Assembly: GCF_004342285.1 (NCBI RefSeq)
Contig: NZ_SMCV01000009.1
Coordinates: forward strand, 62,001-126,000
Length of the DNA: 64,000 nucleotides
DNA from: Klebsiella sp. BIGb0138
Lineage (GTDB): Bacteria; Pseudomonadota; Gammaproteobacteria; Enterobacterales; Enterobacteriaceae
Reading direction: 5' to 3'
Shown here: positions 49,477-60,159 of the stretch, one piece after another
How positions within the stretch are numbered: position 1 is the first letter of the stretch
How the letters are laid out: the number at the start of each line of letters is the position of its first letter
The notes under the pieces: generated by a model
Databases searched by the model: none
The model's input: the letters and a program-made list of their open reading frames with translations, nothing else
Told to the model about the DNA's origin: nothing
Translations under genes and position numbers: made by a program

Positions 49477-51261
49477 ATGGCCACAGTACTGAAAAAAACC
49501 GATGTCGCGATTGTCGGCTTTGGCTGGGTTGGCGCGATCATGGCAAAAGAGCTGACCGAAGCGGGGTTAAACGTTGTGGCGCTGGAGCGTGGTCCGATGC
49601 GCGATACCTGGCCTGACGGTGCTTATCCGCAGGTGGTTGACGAACTGACCTACAATATCCGCCGTAAGCTGTTCCAGGATCTGTCGAAAAGCACCGTCAC
49701 AATCCGTCACAACACCCGCCAGCAGGCGGTGCCATATCGCCAGCTGGCGGCCTTCCTGCCGGGTACCGGCGTTGGCGGCGCCGGTCTTCACTGGTCCGGG
49801 GTCCATTTCCGCGTGGATCCGATTGAACTGCGCATGCGCAGCCACTATGAAGAGCGCTACGGCAAAAGCTTCATCCCGCAGGATATGATTATTCAGGATT
49901 TCGGCGTCACCTACGATGAGCTGGAGCCGTTCTTCGATAAGGCCGAGAAGGTCTTTGGCACCTCCGGCACCGCCTGGTCGGTGAAGGGGCAGGTGGTCGG
50001 TAAAGACCGCGGCGGCAACTTCTTCGCGCCGGACCGTTCGGACGACTTCCCGCTGCCGGCGCAGAAAAACACCTGGTCGGCGCAGCTGTTTGAGAAAGCG
50101 GCGCGGGAAGTGGGTTACCATCCGTATAACCTGCCGTCGGCGAACACCTCCGACTCCTATACCAACCCCTACGGCGCGCAGATGGGGCCGTGCAACTTCT
50201 GTGGCTACTGCAGCGGCTACGCCTGCTACATGTATTCTAAAGCCTCGCCGAACGTTAACATCCTGCCCGCGCTGCGCCAGGAAAAACGCTTCGAGCTGCG
50301 CACCAACGCCAACGTGCTGAAGGTCAACCTCAGCGACGACAAACAGCGCGCCACCGGCGTGACCTATGTCGACGGCCAGGGGCGTGAAATGGAGCAGCCG
50401 GCAGATCTGGTGATTATCGGCGCCTTCCAGTTCCACAACGTGCACCTGATGCTGCTTTCCGGCATTGGCAAACCTTACGATCCGCAAACCGGCGAAGGGG
50501 TGGTCGGACGCAACTTCGCCTACCAGAATATGACCACCATCAAAGCTATCTTTGACAAGGATACCTTCACCAACCCGTTTATCGGCGCCGGCGGTAACGG
50601 CGTCGGGGTGGATGATTTTAACGCTGATAACTTTGACCACGCCGAGGCGGGCTTTGTCGGTGGTTCGCCATTCTGGGTCAACCAGGCCGGCACCAAACCG
50701 GTTTCCGGGCTACCGGTGCCGCCAGGAACGCCGGCATGGGGGAGCAAGTGGAAATCGGCGGTGGCCGATACTTACACCCATCATCTGTCGATGGATGCCC
50801 ACGGCGCCCACCAGTCCTACCGCCAGAACTATCTCGATCTCGATCCGAACTATAAAAACGTCTTCGGTCAGCCGCTGCTGCGCATGACCTTTGACTGGCA
50901 GGAAAACGACATCAAGATGGCGCAGTTCATGTTCGACAAAATGGCGCCAATCGCCAAAGCGATGAAGCCGAAATATCTGCTCGGCAGCCCGAAAAATGCC
51001 AATAGCCACTTTGACACCACCAGCTACCAGACCACCCATATGAACGGCGGCGCGGTCATGGGCGAAGATCCGAAGACCAGCGCCGTTAACCGCTATCTGC
51101 AAAGCTGGGACGTGCACAACGTTTTCGTCATCGGCGCTTCCGCCTTCCCGCAGGGGCTGGGATATAACCCGACGGGGACGGTTGCCGCACTGGCCTACTG
51201 GTCAGCGAAGGCGATCCGTGAACGGTACCTGAAAAATCCGGGTCCATTGGTGCAGGCATAA
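49477..51261 (+). CDS. Gluconate 2-dehydrogenase FAD subunit (GMC family)
   Basis: A 594-aa GMC-type flavoprotein. The N-terminal Rossmann motif reads AIVGFGWVGAIMAKELTEAG with an acidic ribose contact in VVALERG; a cysteine cluster CNFCGYCSGYACYMYSK near residue 240 may hold an Fe-S centre as in related dehydrogenases. The C-terminal GMC domain contains HMNGGAVMGEDPKTSAVNRY and FPQGLGYNPTGTVAALAYWS. It has no leader of its own and should ride with the gamma subunit to the periplasm. It oxidises D-gluconate, or a similar aldonate, to the 2-keto acid and passes electrons to the cytochrome subunit. Confidence 0.9.
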   Translation: MATVLKKTDVAIVGFGWVGAIMAKELTEAGLNVVALERGPMRDTWPDGAYPQVVDELTYNIRRKLFQDLSKSTVTIRHNTRQQAVPYRQLAAFLPGTGVGGAGLHWSGVHFRVDPIELRMRSHYEERYGKSFIPQDMIIQDFGVTYDELEPFFDKAEKVFGTSGTAWSVKGQVVGKDRGGNFFAPDRSDDFPLPAQKNTWSAQLFEKAAREVGYHPYNLPSANTSDSYTNPYGAQMGPCNFCGYCSGYACYMYSKASPNVNILPALRQEKRFELRTNANVLKVNLSDDKQRATGVTYVDGQGREMEQPADLVIIGAFQFHNVHLMLLSGIGKPYDPQTGEGVVGRNFAYQNMTTIKAIFDKDTFTNPFIGAGGNGVGVDDFNADNFDHAEAGFVGGSPFWVNQAGTKPVSGLPVPPGTPAWGSKWKSAVADTYTHHLSMDAHGAHQSYRQNYLDLDPNYKNVFGQPLLRMTFDWQENDIKMAQFMFDKMAPIAKAMKPKYLLGSPKNANSHFDTTSYQTTHMNGGAVMGEDPKTSAVNRYLQSWDVHNVFVIGASAFPQGLGYNPTGTVAALAYWSAKAIRERYLKNPGPLVQA

Positions 51262-51274
51262 AGGAAGGCAAATA

Positions 51275-52618
51275 ATGATGAAAATGAAATGGTTATCGGC
51301 ACTGGTGCTCGGTGCATCAAGTTGTGCTGCTTTTGCCGCGCCGACGCCGGCGGACAGCGATTTGATCAAGCAGGGCGAGTATCTGGCGCGCGCCGGGGAC
51401 TGCGTCGCCTGTCATACCAACGGTAAAGAGGGGAAACCTTTCGCCGGCGGCCTGGCGATGGAAACGCCGATCGGCACCATTTACTCCACCAATATTACGC
51501 CGGACCGCACTCACGGCATCGGTGGCTATACCTTTGAAGAGTTCGACGATGCGGTACGCAAAGGGGTGCGTAAAGACGGGTCGACGCTCTATCCGGCGAT
51601 GCCGTATCCCTCTTTCGCCCGGATCGATGAAGCGGATATGCGCGCGCTGTACGCCTACTTTATGCACGGCGTGGAACCTGTGGCAGAGGCGAATCGCGAT
51701 ACCGACATTCCGTGGCCGCTGTCGATGCGCTGGCCGCTGGCGTTCTGGCGCGGCATCTTCGCTCCGGCACCGGCTGATTTTGTCGTCAACCCGCAGGTTG
51801 ACCCGGTACTGGAGCGCGGCCGCTACCTGGTGGAAGGACTCGGACACTGCGGGGCGTGTCATACCCCACGGAGCCTGACGATGCAGGAAAAAGCGCTGAG
51901 CGAAAACGAAGGCGACGATTACCTGGCGGGCAGCAACGCGCCGATCGACGGCTGGGTGGCCTCCAGCCTGCGCGGTGAAAACCGCGACGGCCTGGGCAGC
52001 TGGAGCGAAGGCGAGCTGGCGGAGTTCCTGAAAACCGGGCGCAACGATAGGTCCGTGGTCTTCGGCGGCATGAGCGATGTGGTGGAGCACAGCCTGCAAT
52101 ATCTCTCCGATGACGATATCACCGCTATTGCCCGCTATCTGAAGTCGCTCCCGCCGCGCGGGGGTAAACAGACGCCAGCGCCGGTGGAAGACAGCGTGGC
52201 GAAGGACCTGTGGAGAGGCGATGACAGCAAAACCGGCGCCGCGCTGTACGTCGATAACTGCGCGGCCTGCCACCGTACCGACGGCGTGGGCTACAAACGC
52301 GCTTTCCCGGCGCTGAAGGGCAACCCGGTGGTGCAGACCGAAGATGCGACATCGCTTATCCATATCATCCTGACCGGCAGCACCACTCCGGCGGTGAAGA
52401 ATGCGGTCTCCAATCTGACCATGCCGTCATTCGGCTGGCGTCTGGACGATCGTCAGGTGGCCGAGGTGGTCAACTTTATCCGCAGCAGCTGGGGCAACAA
52501 CGCGCCGCCGGTGACGGCAGACGATGTGGCGAAAGTGCGTAAGGATAAGTCGATCGTGCGCGATGAAAAGGCAACGGGCAACGTCGATGTCTCGAAACTG
52601 CCGACCAGCGGACAGTAA
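51275..52618 (+). CDS. Gluconate 2-dehydrogenase cytochrome c subunit
   Basis: A 447-aa periplasmic triheme cytochrome c with signal peptide (ending SCAAFAA). Three haem c motifs are present: CVACH (43-47), CGACH (192-196) and CAACH (329-333), each followed by the expected methionine-containing segments. It carries electrons from the FAD subunit to ubiquinone. Haem attachment needs the Ccm machinery, encoded directly downstream (gap 83 bp). AAGGA precedes the start. Confidence 0.92.
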   Translation: MMKMKWLSALVLGASSCAAFAAPTPADSDLIKQGEYLARAGDCVACHTNGKEGKPFAGGLAMETPIGTIYSTNITPDRTHGIGGYTFEEFDDAVRKGVRKDGSTLYPAMPYPSFARIDEADMRALYAYFMHGVEPVAEANRDTDIPWPLSMRWPLAFWRGIFAPAPADFVVNPQVDPVLERGRYLVEGLGHCGACHTPRSLTMQEKALSENEGDDYLAGSNAPIDGWVASSLRGENRDGLGSWSEGELAEFLKTGRNDRSVVFGGMSDVVEHSLQYLSDDDITAIARYLKSLPPRGGKQTPAPVEDSVAKDLWRGDDSKTGAALYVDNCAACHRTDGVGYKRAFPALKGNPVVQTEDATSLIHIILTGSTTPAVKNAVSNLTMPSFGWRLDDRQVAEVVNFIRSSWGNNAPPVTADDVAKVRKDKSIVRDEKATGNVDVSKLPTSGQ

Positions 52619-52701
52619 CCATCAGGGATGTGCCGTTCGCGCGGCGCGTCCCGTGCGGAGTCGCGACGTGAAACGGGCGTTGAATCAGGGAGTACGTGCG
52701 C

Positions 52702-53325
52702 ATGCTGCATGCTGAAGGACTGAGCTGCATCTTTGATGACCGGGTGCTGTTTCAGGCGCTTACCGTGACGGTAAAGCGCGGTGAGCTCCTGCTGGTAGCC
52801 GGTGATAACGGCGCGGGTAAAACCTCGCTGCTGCGGATCCTCTGCGGCCTGGCGCGCCCGGAGCGCGGGGTGGTCAGCTGGCAGGGGCATCCCCTGGCCC
52901 GGGTGCGCGAGGAGTTCCATCGCCAGCTGCTGTGGCTCGGCCATAAAACCGCGGTCAAAACGGCGCTGACGGCGGATGAAAATCTGCGTTTCTTCTTTCC
53001 CGATACCCGTCCGCAGGCGCGTGAAGCGGCGCTGGCGGCAACGGGGCTGGCGGGGTACGAAGATCTGCCGTTAAGTCAGCTTTCCGCCGGGCAGCAGCGG
53101 CGGGTCGCGCTGACGCGTCTGTGGCTGACCGCCGCGCCGCTGTGGATCCTTGATGAACCGTTCACCGCCCTCGACGCCGCGGCCAGCGAAACCTTAAGCC
53201 GCCGCCTGGAGCAGCACGTACTGGCAGGCGGCAGCGTGGTCCTCACCAGCCATCAACCGCTACGGGCGCTGGCCTGCCCGCGCCGCACGCTGCGGCTCGG
53301 GACCGAGACGGAGACAGAAACATGA
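52702..53325 (+). CDS. ccmA: Cytochrome c biogenesis ATPase CcmA
   Basis: A 207-aa ABC ATPase with Walker A GDNGAGKTS, signature LSAGQQRRVALTRL and Walker B LWILDEPFTALD, the pattern of CcmA. With CcmB and CcmC it drives release of haem-loaded CcmE. The ATG at 52702 has AGGGAG 9 nt upstream; a GTG 6 nt before it is too close. First gene of a nine-gene ccm set whose members mostly overlap. Confidence 0.92.
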   Translation: MLHAEGLSCIFDDRVLFQALTVTVKRGELLLVAGDNGAGKTSLLRILCGLARPERGVVSWQGHPLARVREEFHRQLLWLGHKTAVKTALTADENLRFFFPDTRPQAREAALAATGLAGYEDLPLSQLSAGQQRRVALTRLWLTAAPLWILDEPFTALDAAASETLSRRLEQHVLAGGSVVLTSHQPLRALACPRRTLRLGTETETET

Positions 53326-53981
53326 TCTGGACGCTGTTGACCCGTGAGCTACGCCTGGCCTGGCGCAGCGGGGTCGAGATCCTCAATCCGCTGTGGTTTT
53401 TCCTGATGGTGATCGCCCTGTTTCCCTTTGGCGTCGGCGCCGACCCGCAGCTGCTGGCGCAGATTGCGCCCGGCATCGTCTGGGTGGCGGCGCTGCTGGC
53501 GGCGCTGCTGGTGATGGACCGGCTGTTTCGCGACGACTGGCAGGATGGCTCCCTGGAGCAGCTCCTGCTGATGCCGACGCCGCTGGTGGCGGTGGTGCTG
53601 GTCAAGATCGTTGCCCATTGGCTGATGACCGGTCTGCCGCTACTGGTGGTTTCTCCGCTGGCGGCGCTGCTGCTGGGGATGTCGGGCCATGACGCGGGCG
53701 TACTGGCGCTGACTCTGCTGCTGGGGACGCCGACCCTGAGCTTCTTAGGCGCGGTAGGGGTCGCCCTGACGGTGGGGCTGCGGCGCGGCGGCGTGCTGCT
53801 CAGCCTGCTGGTGCTGCCGCTGTCGGTGCCGCTGCTTATTTTTGCCACCGCCGCCACCCAGGCCGCCTCGACGGGACTGCCGGTGGATGGCTACCTGGCG
53901 ATTCTGGCGGCGTTTTTCACCGCCAGCGCCACGCTGTGCCCGTTCGCCACCGCCGCCGCGCTGCGGCTGACGGTGCAATAA
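53322..53981 (+). CDS. ccmB: Haem exporter membrane protein CcmB
   Basis: A 219-aa protein with six helices beginning LLTRELRLAWRSGVEILNPL, the CcmB signature region. The segment RDDWQDGSLEQLLLMPTPL matches the cytoplasmic loop contacting CcmA. It overlaps ccmA by 4 nt and forms the CcmAB part of the CcmABCD complex. Confidence 0.93.
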   Translation: MIWTLLTRELRLAWRSGVEILNPLWFFLMVIALFPFGVGADPQLLAQIAPGIVWVAALLAALLVMDRLFRDDWQDGSLEQLLLMPTPLVAVVLVKIVAHWLMTGLPLLVVSPLAALLLGMSGHDAGVLALTLLLGTPTLSFLGAVGVALTVGLRRGGVLLSLLVLPLSVPLLIFATAATQAASTGLPVDGYLAILAAFFTASATLCPFATAAALRLTVQ

Positions 53982-54034
53982 CCCGCTGCGGCCACCCTGC
54001 CGCAGCCATAAAAACAGTAGTGTGAGCAAACGTT

Positions 54035-54772
54035 ATGTGGAAAACATTACATCAACTGGCGATACCCGAGCGGCTGTACGGCCTGTGCGGCCGCTTTATC
54101 CCGTGGCTGGCGGCGTTAAGCGTGCTGCTGCTGGCGGTAGGGTTGGTCTGGGGCTTCGTCTATGCTCCGGCGGACTATCAGCAGGGGCAAAGCTACCGGA
54201 TTATGTATCTGCATGTTCCGGCGGCGATGTGGTCGATGGGCGTCTATCTGGCGATGGCCGTGACCGCCTTCGTCGGGATGGTCTGGCAGATCAAAATGGC
54301 CGATCTGACGGTGGCTGCGCTGGCGCCGGTGGGTACCGCCTGTACCGTCATCGCCCTGGTCAGCGGCTCAGCGTGGGGCAAACCGATGTGGGGAACGTGG
54401 TGGATCTGGGACGCCCGCCTGACGTCAGAGCTGGTATTGCTGTTTCTTTATGCCGGCATCATCGCTCTGTGGCACGCCTTCGACGATCGTCGGCTGGCGG
54501 GCAGGGCGGTGGGGATTCTGGTGCTGGTGGGGGTGGTGAACCTGCCGATCATTCACTATTCGGTGATCTGGTGGAACACCCTGCACCAGGGCTCCACCAA
54601 CATGCAACAGACCATCGACCCGAGCATGCGCCTGCCGCTGCGGATCTGTATTCTGGCGTTTCTCAGCCTCGTGGCGACGCTGACGCTGATGCGCCTGCGC
54701 AATTTAATTCTGTGGCAGGAGCGCCGCCGCCCGTGGGTTCAGGCGCTGGTCAATAAAGGAGTGCTGAAATGA
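54035..54772 (+). CDS. ccmC: Haem-handling membrane protein CcmC
   Basis: A 245-aa six-helix protein with the tryptophan-rich haem-binding WWD motif (WGTWWIWDARLTSELVLLFL) and flanking histidines (MYLHVPAAMWSM; YSVIWWNTLHQGST). CcmC delivers haem to CcmE in the periplasm. It follows ccmB after 53 bp. Confidence 0.95.
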   Translation: MWKTLHQLAIPERLYGLCGRFIPWLAALSVLLLAVGLVWGFVYAPADYQQGQSYRIMYLHVPAAMWSMGVYLAMAVTAFVGMVWQIKMADLTVAALAPVGTACTVIALVSGSAWGKPMWGTWWIWDARLTSELVLLFLYAGIIALWHAFDDRRLAGRAVGILVLVGVVNLPIIHYSVIWWNTLHQGSTNMQQTIDPSMRLPLRICILAFLSLVATLTLMRLRNLILWQERRRPWVQALVNKGVLK

Positions 54773-54999
54773 CGCCCGCTTTTTCTTCCTTCTCCGCCTT
54801 TCTGGCGATGGGCGGCTATGCGCTTTACGTCTGGCTGGCGGCGGGGGCGACGCTGGCCGTTTTGGGGCTGCTGACGCTGCATACCCTGTGGCAACGGCGG
54901 GCGCTGTTTCATGAGATCGCCCGCCAGCAGGCCCGGGAGCGGCGTATTGCCGCCGCCCGTCGCCGCGAAAAGGAGGCCGCGGATGCAAACGCGTCGTAA
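54769..54999 (+). CDS. ccmD: Small haem-exporter protein CcmD
   Basis: A 76-aa single-helix protein ([20 protein letters not shown]) with a basic C-terminal tail, as expected for CcmD, which stabilises CcmE in the CcmABCD complex. It overlaps ccmC by 4 nt and ccmE by 17 nt. Confidence 0.9.
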   Translation: MTPAFSSFSAFLAMGGYALYVWLAAGATLAVLGLLTLHTLWQRRALFHEIARQQARERRIAAARRREKEAADANAS

Positions 55000-55441
55000 A
55001 AACCGGCTCGCTATCGCTCTGGCGGTTCTGATCGGCCTGGGGCTGACGATTGGCCTGACGCTGTATGCCCTCAGCGCCAATATCGATCTGTTCTACACCC
55101 CGGGCGAGATCCGCTATGGCAAAACGGAGACGCAGCGGAAACCGGATATTGGCCAGCGTTTGCGCGTCGGCGGCTACGTTCAGCCCGGCAGCGTGCAGCG
55201 CGATCCGCAGACGCTCGACGTCAGTTTCCAGCTGTATGACGCCCGCGGGGTGGTTGATGTCAGCTACAAAGGTATTCTGCCGGACCTGTTCCGCGAAGGT
55301 CAGGGCGTGGTGGCCCAGGGCGTGCTTGACGGCGAGCGGCATATCACCGCGCAGCAGGTGCTGGCGAAACATGACGAGAACTATACTCCGCCGGAGGTGA
55401 AAGCGGCCATGCAGCCGGAGAAACAGGGAGAAAGGCCATGA
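54983..55441 (+). CDS. ccmE: Periplasmic haem chaperone CcmE
   Basis: A 152-aa protein with an N-terminal anchor helix and OB-fold domain. The covalent haem-binding histidine is H130 in KHDENY, the same number as in E. coli, with Y134 as axial ligand. AAAAGGAGG precedes the ATG at 54983; longer in-frame starts fall inside ccmD. Confidence 0.95.
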   Translation: MQTRRKNRLAIALAVLIGLGLTIGLTLYALSANIDLFYTPGEIRYGKTETQRKPDIGQRLRVGGYVQPGSVQRDPQTLDVSFQLYDARGVVDVSYKGILPDLFREGQGVVAQGVLDGERHITAQQVLAKHDENYTPPEVKAAMQPEKQGERP

Positions 55442-57390
55442 TGCCGGAACTGGGCAATTACCTTTTGTGCCTCGCGGCGGGCCTGGCCCTGCTGCTGAGC
55501 GTTTACCCGCAGTGGGGCGCCGCGCGCCAGGATCGTCGGCTGATGGCGCTGGCCCGTCCGCTGGCCTGCGCGCTGTTTGTCTGCATCGCCGGCGCGTTTC
55601 TGGTGTTGGTCCATGCCTTTGTGGTCAATGATTTTACCGTGCGCTATGTCGCGGAAAACTCTAACAGCGCGCTGCCGGTGTGGTATCGGGTCGCCGCGAC
55701 CTGGGGCGCGCACGAGGGCTCGCTGCTGCTGTGGGTACTGCTGCTGAGCGTCTGGACCTTCGCGGTGGCGTTGTTCAGTCGGCGGATGCCGCTGGATGCC
55801 GTAGCGCGGGTGCTGGCGGTGATGGGCGCTATCGCCTTCGGCTTCCTGCTGTTTATTCTGTTTACCTCGAATCCGTTTCGCCGCACGCTGCCGCTTTATC
55901 CGGTTGATGGTCGCGATCTCAATCCGCTACTGCAGGATATCGGCATGATTTTCCATCCGCCGATCCTCTATATGGGCTACGTGGGCTTCTCGGTGGCGTT
56001 TGCTTTCGCCATTGCCTCGCTGCTCGCTGGGCGGCTGGATACCGCGTGGGCCCGCTGGTCGCGCCCGTGGACCCAGGCGGCGTGGGTGTTCCTTACCCTC
56101 GGCATCGTGCTCGGGTCGGCGTGGGCCTACTACGAGCTGGGCTGGGGCGGCTGGTGGTTCTGGGACCCGGTGGAAAACGCCTCGTTTATGCCGTGGCTGG
56201 TGGGAACCGCGCTGCTGCATTCGCTGGCGGTGACCGAGAAACGCGGCAGTTTTCGCGCCTGGACCGTCCTGCTGGCGATTGCCGCCTTTTCGCTGTGCCT
56301 GCTGGGAACCTTTCTGGTGCGCTCCGGCGTGCTGGTGTCGGTGCATGCGTTTGCCTCCGACCCGTCGCGCGGGCTGTTTATCCTCGCGCTGCTGACGATC
56401 GCCATCGGCGGCTCGCTGCTGCTGTACGCCCTCAAAGGCGGCCAGGTACGGGCGCGGGTCGAGCACGCGCTGTGGTCGCGCGAATCGTTCCTGCTCGCCA
56501 ACAATATTCTGCTGGTGGCCGCGATGCTGGTGGTGCTGCTTGGCACGCTGCTGCCGCTGGTGCACAAAGAGCTGGGGCTTGGCAGTATCTCTATTGGCGA
56601 ACCGTTCTTCAATACCCTGTTCAGCGTCCTGATGGCGCCCCTGGCGCTGCTGCTCGGGCTGGGGCCGTTGGTTCGCTGGCGGCGGGATGAGGCGGGAAAG
56701 CAGGTGAAGCGTCTGCTGATCGCCCTTTTGGTGACGTTGTCACTTTCTCTGCTGCTGCCGTGGCTGCTACAGGATCGGATTGCCGCCATGGCGGTCGTCG
56801 GGCTGATGATGGCCATCTGGGTACTGATCTTCGCCCTGATCGAGGTGCATGAGCGCGCCAGCCACCGTCACGGCTTCTGGCGCGGGCTGCGGACGCTGTC
56901 GCGCAGTCAGTGGGGGATGGTGCTTGGCCACGTCGGGGTGGCGGTGACGGTGATCGGTATCGCCTTCAGCCAGAACTATAGCGTTGAGCGCGATGTGCGG
57001 ATGAAAACCGGCGACAGTATCGATATTCACCGCTATCACTTCGTTTTCGAGGGCGTGCGCAATATCGTCGGCCCGAACTGGAGCGGCGGCGAAGGGGTGA
57101 TTGTGGTAACGCGTGACGGTCGCCCGGAAGCGACGCTGTATGCGGAAAAACGCTTCTACAGCGCCAGCCGGATGATGATGACCGAAGCGGCAATCAGCGG
57201 CGGTCTGACCCGTGACCTGTATGCCGCTCTGGGCGAAGAGCTGAACGACGGCAGTTGGGCGGTACGTCTGTATTACAAACCTTTTGTACGCTGGATCTGG
57301 TACGGCGGGGTGCTGATGGCGCTGGGCGGCCTATGCTGCATGCTGGATCCGCGCTACCGGATGCGTAAAAAACTGCAGGAGGCGCAATGA
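55438..57390 (+). CDS. ccmF: Haem lyase subunit CcmF
   Basis: A 650-aa polytopic protein with about fifteen helices, including the WWD motif [19 protein letters not shown] and haem-coordinating histidines in the surrounding segments. CcmF with CcmH attaches haem to apocytochrome CXXCH motifs. It overlaps ccmE and ccmG by 4 nt each. Confidence 0.95.
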   Translation: MMPELGNYLLCLAAGLALLLSVYPQWGAARQDRRLMALARPLACALFVCIAGAFLVLVHAFVVNDFTVRYVAENSNSALPVWYRVAATWGAHEGSLLLWVLLLSVWTFAVALFSRRMPLDAVARVLAVMGAIAFGFLLFILFTSNPFRRTLPLYPVDGRDLNPLLQDIGMIFHPPILYMGYVGFSVAFAFAIASLLAGRLDTAWARWSRPWTQAAWVFLTLGIVLGSAWAYYELGWGGWWFWDPVENASFMPWLVGTALLHSLAVTEKRGSFRAWTVLLAIAAFSLCLLGTFLVRSGVLVSVHAFASDPSRGLFILALLTIAIGGSLLLYALKGGQVRARVEHALWSRESFLLANNILLVAAMLVVLLGTLLPLVHKELGLGSISIGEPFFNTLFSVLMAPLALLLGLGPLVRWRRDEAGKQVKRLLIALLVTLSLSLLLPWLLQDRIAAMAVVGLMMAIWVLIFALIEVHERASHRHGFWRGLRTLSRSQWGMVLGHVGVAVTVIGIAFSQNYSVERDVRMKTGDSIDIHRYHFVFEGVRNIVGPNWSGGEGVIVVTRDGRPEATLYAEKRFYSASRMMMTEAAISGGLTRDLYAALGEELNDGSWAVRLYYKPFVRWIWYGGVLMALGGLCCMLDPRYRMRKKLQEAQ

Positions 57391-57944
57391 ACCGCAGGCT
57401 GCTTTTTATCCCGCTGGCGCTGTTTCTGGCGCTGGTCATTGCTTTGTTCTGGCAACTGATGCGCAATGCCGACGGCGACGATCCGACGACGCTGGAATCG
57501 GCGCTGATTGGCAAGCCGGTGCCGACATTTCGCCTCGAAGCGCTCAACGTGCCGGGTAAAATCTACGACCGCGCGGCGCTGATCGGCGGCCAACCGCTGC
57601 TGCTCAACGTCTGGGCCACCTGGTGTCCGACCTGCCGCGCCGAGCATCAGTTCCTCAACGGCCTGGCGAAACAGGGCGTGCGGATCGTCGGGATGAACTA
57701 TAAAGACGATCGCCAGAAAGCAGTCAGCTGGCTTAATAATCTCGGCAACCCCTATGCGCTGAGCCTGTTTGACGGCAACGGCATGCTGGGGCTGGATCTT
57801 GGGGTTTACGGCGCGCCGGAAACCTTCCTCATCGACGGTAAAGGGATTATCCGCTGGCGACACGCGGGCGATCTGAACGAACGGGTGTGGCGCGAGCAGC
57901 TCCAGCCGCTGTGGCAAAAATACCGCCGGGGGCCGGCATCATGA
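57387..57944 (+). CDS. ccmG: Thiol-disulfide oxidoreductase CcmG (DsbE)
   Basis: A 185-aa membrane-anchored thioredoxin-fold protein with active site C80-P-T-C83 (WATWCPTCRAEH) and cis-proline segment YGAPETFLID. It reduces the cysteines of apocytochromes before haem attachment. It overlaps ccmF and ccmH by 4 nt each. Confidence 0.94.
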   Translation: MNRRLLFIPLALFLALVIALFWQLMRNADGDDPTTLESALIGKPVPTFRLEALNVPGKIYDRAALIGGQPLLLNVWATWCPTCRAEHQFLNGLAKQGVRIVGMNYKDDRQKAVSWLNNLGNPYALSLFDGNGMLGLDLGVYGAPETFLIDGKGIIRWRHAGDLNERVWREQLQPLWQKYRRGPAS

Positions 57945-58399
57945 GGCGCTGGACTGTGGCGCTGCTGGCGCTGCTGATGGCCGCCCCGACGTTGGCCGCT
58001 ATCGATACCTGGCAGTTTAAAAACGAGGCCCAGGAGCAGGCGTTTCGCGAGATAACCTCGCAGCTGCGCTGCCCGAAGTGCCAGAACAACAGCATCGCCG
58101 ACTCGAATGCGATGATTGCCGCCGACATGCGGCTCAAAGTCTATGAGCTGATGCAGCAGGGGCAAAGCAAAGAGCAAATCATCGCCTATATGGTGGCGCG
58201 CTATGGCAATTTCGTCAGCTATCAACCGCCGCTGACCGCCGCGACCCTGCTGCTGTGGCTGGTGCCGGGGCTGTTTGTGGCGGCGGGGGCCGCGGTGCTG
58301 GTGACGCGCGCCCGGCGCCGCGATCCGGGAGACGCGGCGCTGAGCGCAGAGGAGCGCCAGCGGTTGGCGAGGTTACTCAACCAGGGAGATGAGCAATGA
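57941..58399 (+). CDS. ccmH: Cytochrome c maturation protein CcmH
   Basis: A 152-aa periplasmic membrane-anchored protein with signal peptide and the redox motif R-C44-P-K-C47 (LRCPKCQNNSIADSNA), then one C-terminal helix (LLLWLVPGLFVAAGAAVLV). It is the short CcmH form: in E. coli this domain is fused to the CcmI domain, while here the latter is a separate gene overlapping by 4 nt. Confidence 0.93.
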   Translation: MRRWTVALLALLMAAPTLAAIDTWQFKNEAQEQAFREITSQLRCPKCQNNSIADSNAMIAADMRLKVYELMQQGQSKEQIIAYMVARYGNFVSYQPPLTAATLLLWLVPGLFVAAGAAVLVTRARRRDPGDAALSAEERQRLARLLNQGDEQ

Positions 58400-59238
58400 G
58401 CCTGTTTTTACTCCCGGCCCTGCTGTTGCTGGCCGGGGCGCTGGCGGTACTGTACTTTCCGTGGCAGGGCAAAGGGGCGGTTGACCGCGATACCCTCAAC
58501 CGGGCGCTGTACCAGTCGCGGCTACAGGAGCTGGAGCAGGACAACCCCGCCGCCCGCGAAGCGATGGTGGTCGAGCTACAGCGGACGCTGCTGGCGGATA
58601 TTCCCGTTGCCGGACCGCCGCCCGCCCGTCCGCTGAGCCGCTGGGCGCTGCTGCCCGGTGCGCTGGTGTTGGTGGCGCTGAGTAGCGGCATCTTTCTGAA
58701 AACCAGCGATTTTGGTCAGGTGCTGCTGTGGCAGCAGGCCGGGCGTGACTATCCCGCCTTGCTGCGGCAGGTGAACGATCCCACGGCAGCGCCGCTGCGA
58801 ATGGATCAAATCGCCCAACTGCGGTTAGGGTTGCGCAGCCAGTTGCAGGAGCATCCTGACGATCTCGCTGGCTGGCAGCTGCTGGGGCGTCTCGGCCTGC
58901 TGCTGAACGACGGCGAGACGGCGATCGGCGCGTTTGCCCGCGCCCATCGGCTGGCGGCGGACGATCCGGCGGTGACCTTCGATTATGCCAGCGCGCTGGT
59001 GCGGGCGGGGGGTAGCGGGCAGCTGCGGATGGGCGAGCTGCTGCTGCGCGAGCTGTATCGGCGCCAGCCGCAGAATCTGCCGGTGCTGGAGATGCTGGCG
59101 CTGAGTGCGCTGCGTAGCGAAGATTACCCGCAGGCGGTTGCGGCATTGCAACAACTGCTGGCAGTATTGCCGGCGAACGATGCGCGACGTCAGGCCATTG
59201 AACGCCAGCTGGCGCAGGCGCAGGCGAGCGCACGGTAA
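58396..59238 (+). CDS. ccmI: Apocytochrome chaperone CcmI
   Basis: A 280-aa protein with two N-terminal helices (FLLPALLLLAGALAVLYFPW; WALLPGALVLVALSSGIFL) and a TPR-type periplasmic domain (LAGWQLLGRLGLLLNDGETA; LPVLEMLALSALRSEDYPQA). It should hold apocytochrome c for haem attachment. It corresponds to the C-terminal half of E. coli CcmH and closes the ccm operon. Confidence 0.9.
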   Translation: MSLFLLPALLLLAGALAVLYFPWQGKGAVDRDTLNRALYQSRLQELEQDNPAAREAMVVELQRTLLADIPVAGPPPARPLSRWALLPGALVLVALSSGIFLKTSDFGQVLLWQQAGRDYPALLRQVNDPTAAPLRMDQIAQLRLGLRSQLQEHPDDLAGWQLLGRLGLLLNDGETAIGAFARAHRLAADDPAVTFDYASALVRAGGSGQLRMGELLLRELYRRQPQNLPVLEMLALSALRSEDYPQAVAALQQLLAVLPANDARRQAIERQLAQAQASAR

Positions 59239-59310
59239 TCTGCCGGGCTAACCATCGCCCGCCGGGCTGCGGGGCGCCTTTTATTGTCTGAACGACCGTG
59301 ACAAGCACAC

Positions 59311-59338
59311 AAAAAAGCCCCGGCGTTTCCGCTGGGGC
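59311..59338 (-). terminator. Intrinsic terminator of the bud operon
   Basis: On the minus strand GCCCCAGCG pairs with CGCCGGGGC (one G-U) around a short loop and is followed by TTTTTT, 24 bp past the budC stop. It lies between the convergent ccm and bud operons. Confidence 0.88.
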
Positions 59339-59362
59339 AAACCCTGTCAGAGCATCATGGAA

Positions 59363-60145
<783 letters not shown>

Positions 60146-60159
60146 TTATTGATGGTGGC

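Noticed and set aside
49567-50640. 357-codon open frame antisense to the gluconate dehydrogenase FAD subunit
   Set aside because: No domain or leader recognised; the plus strand carries all GMC motifs.
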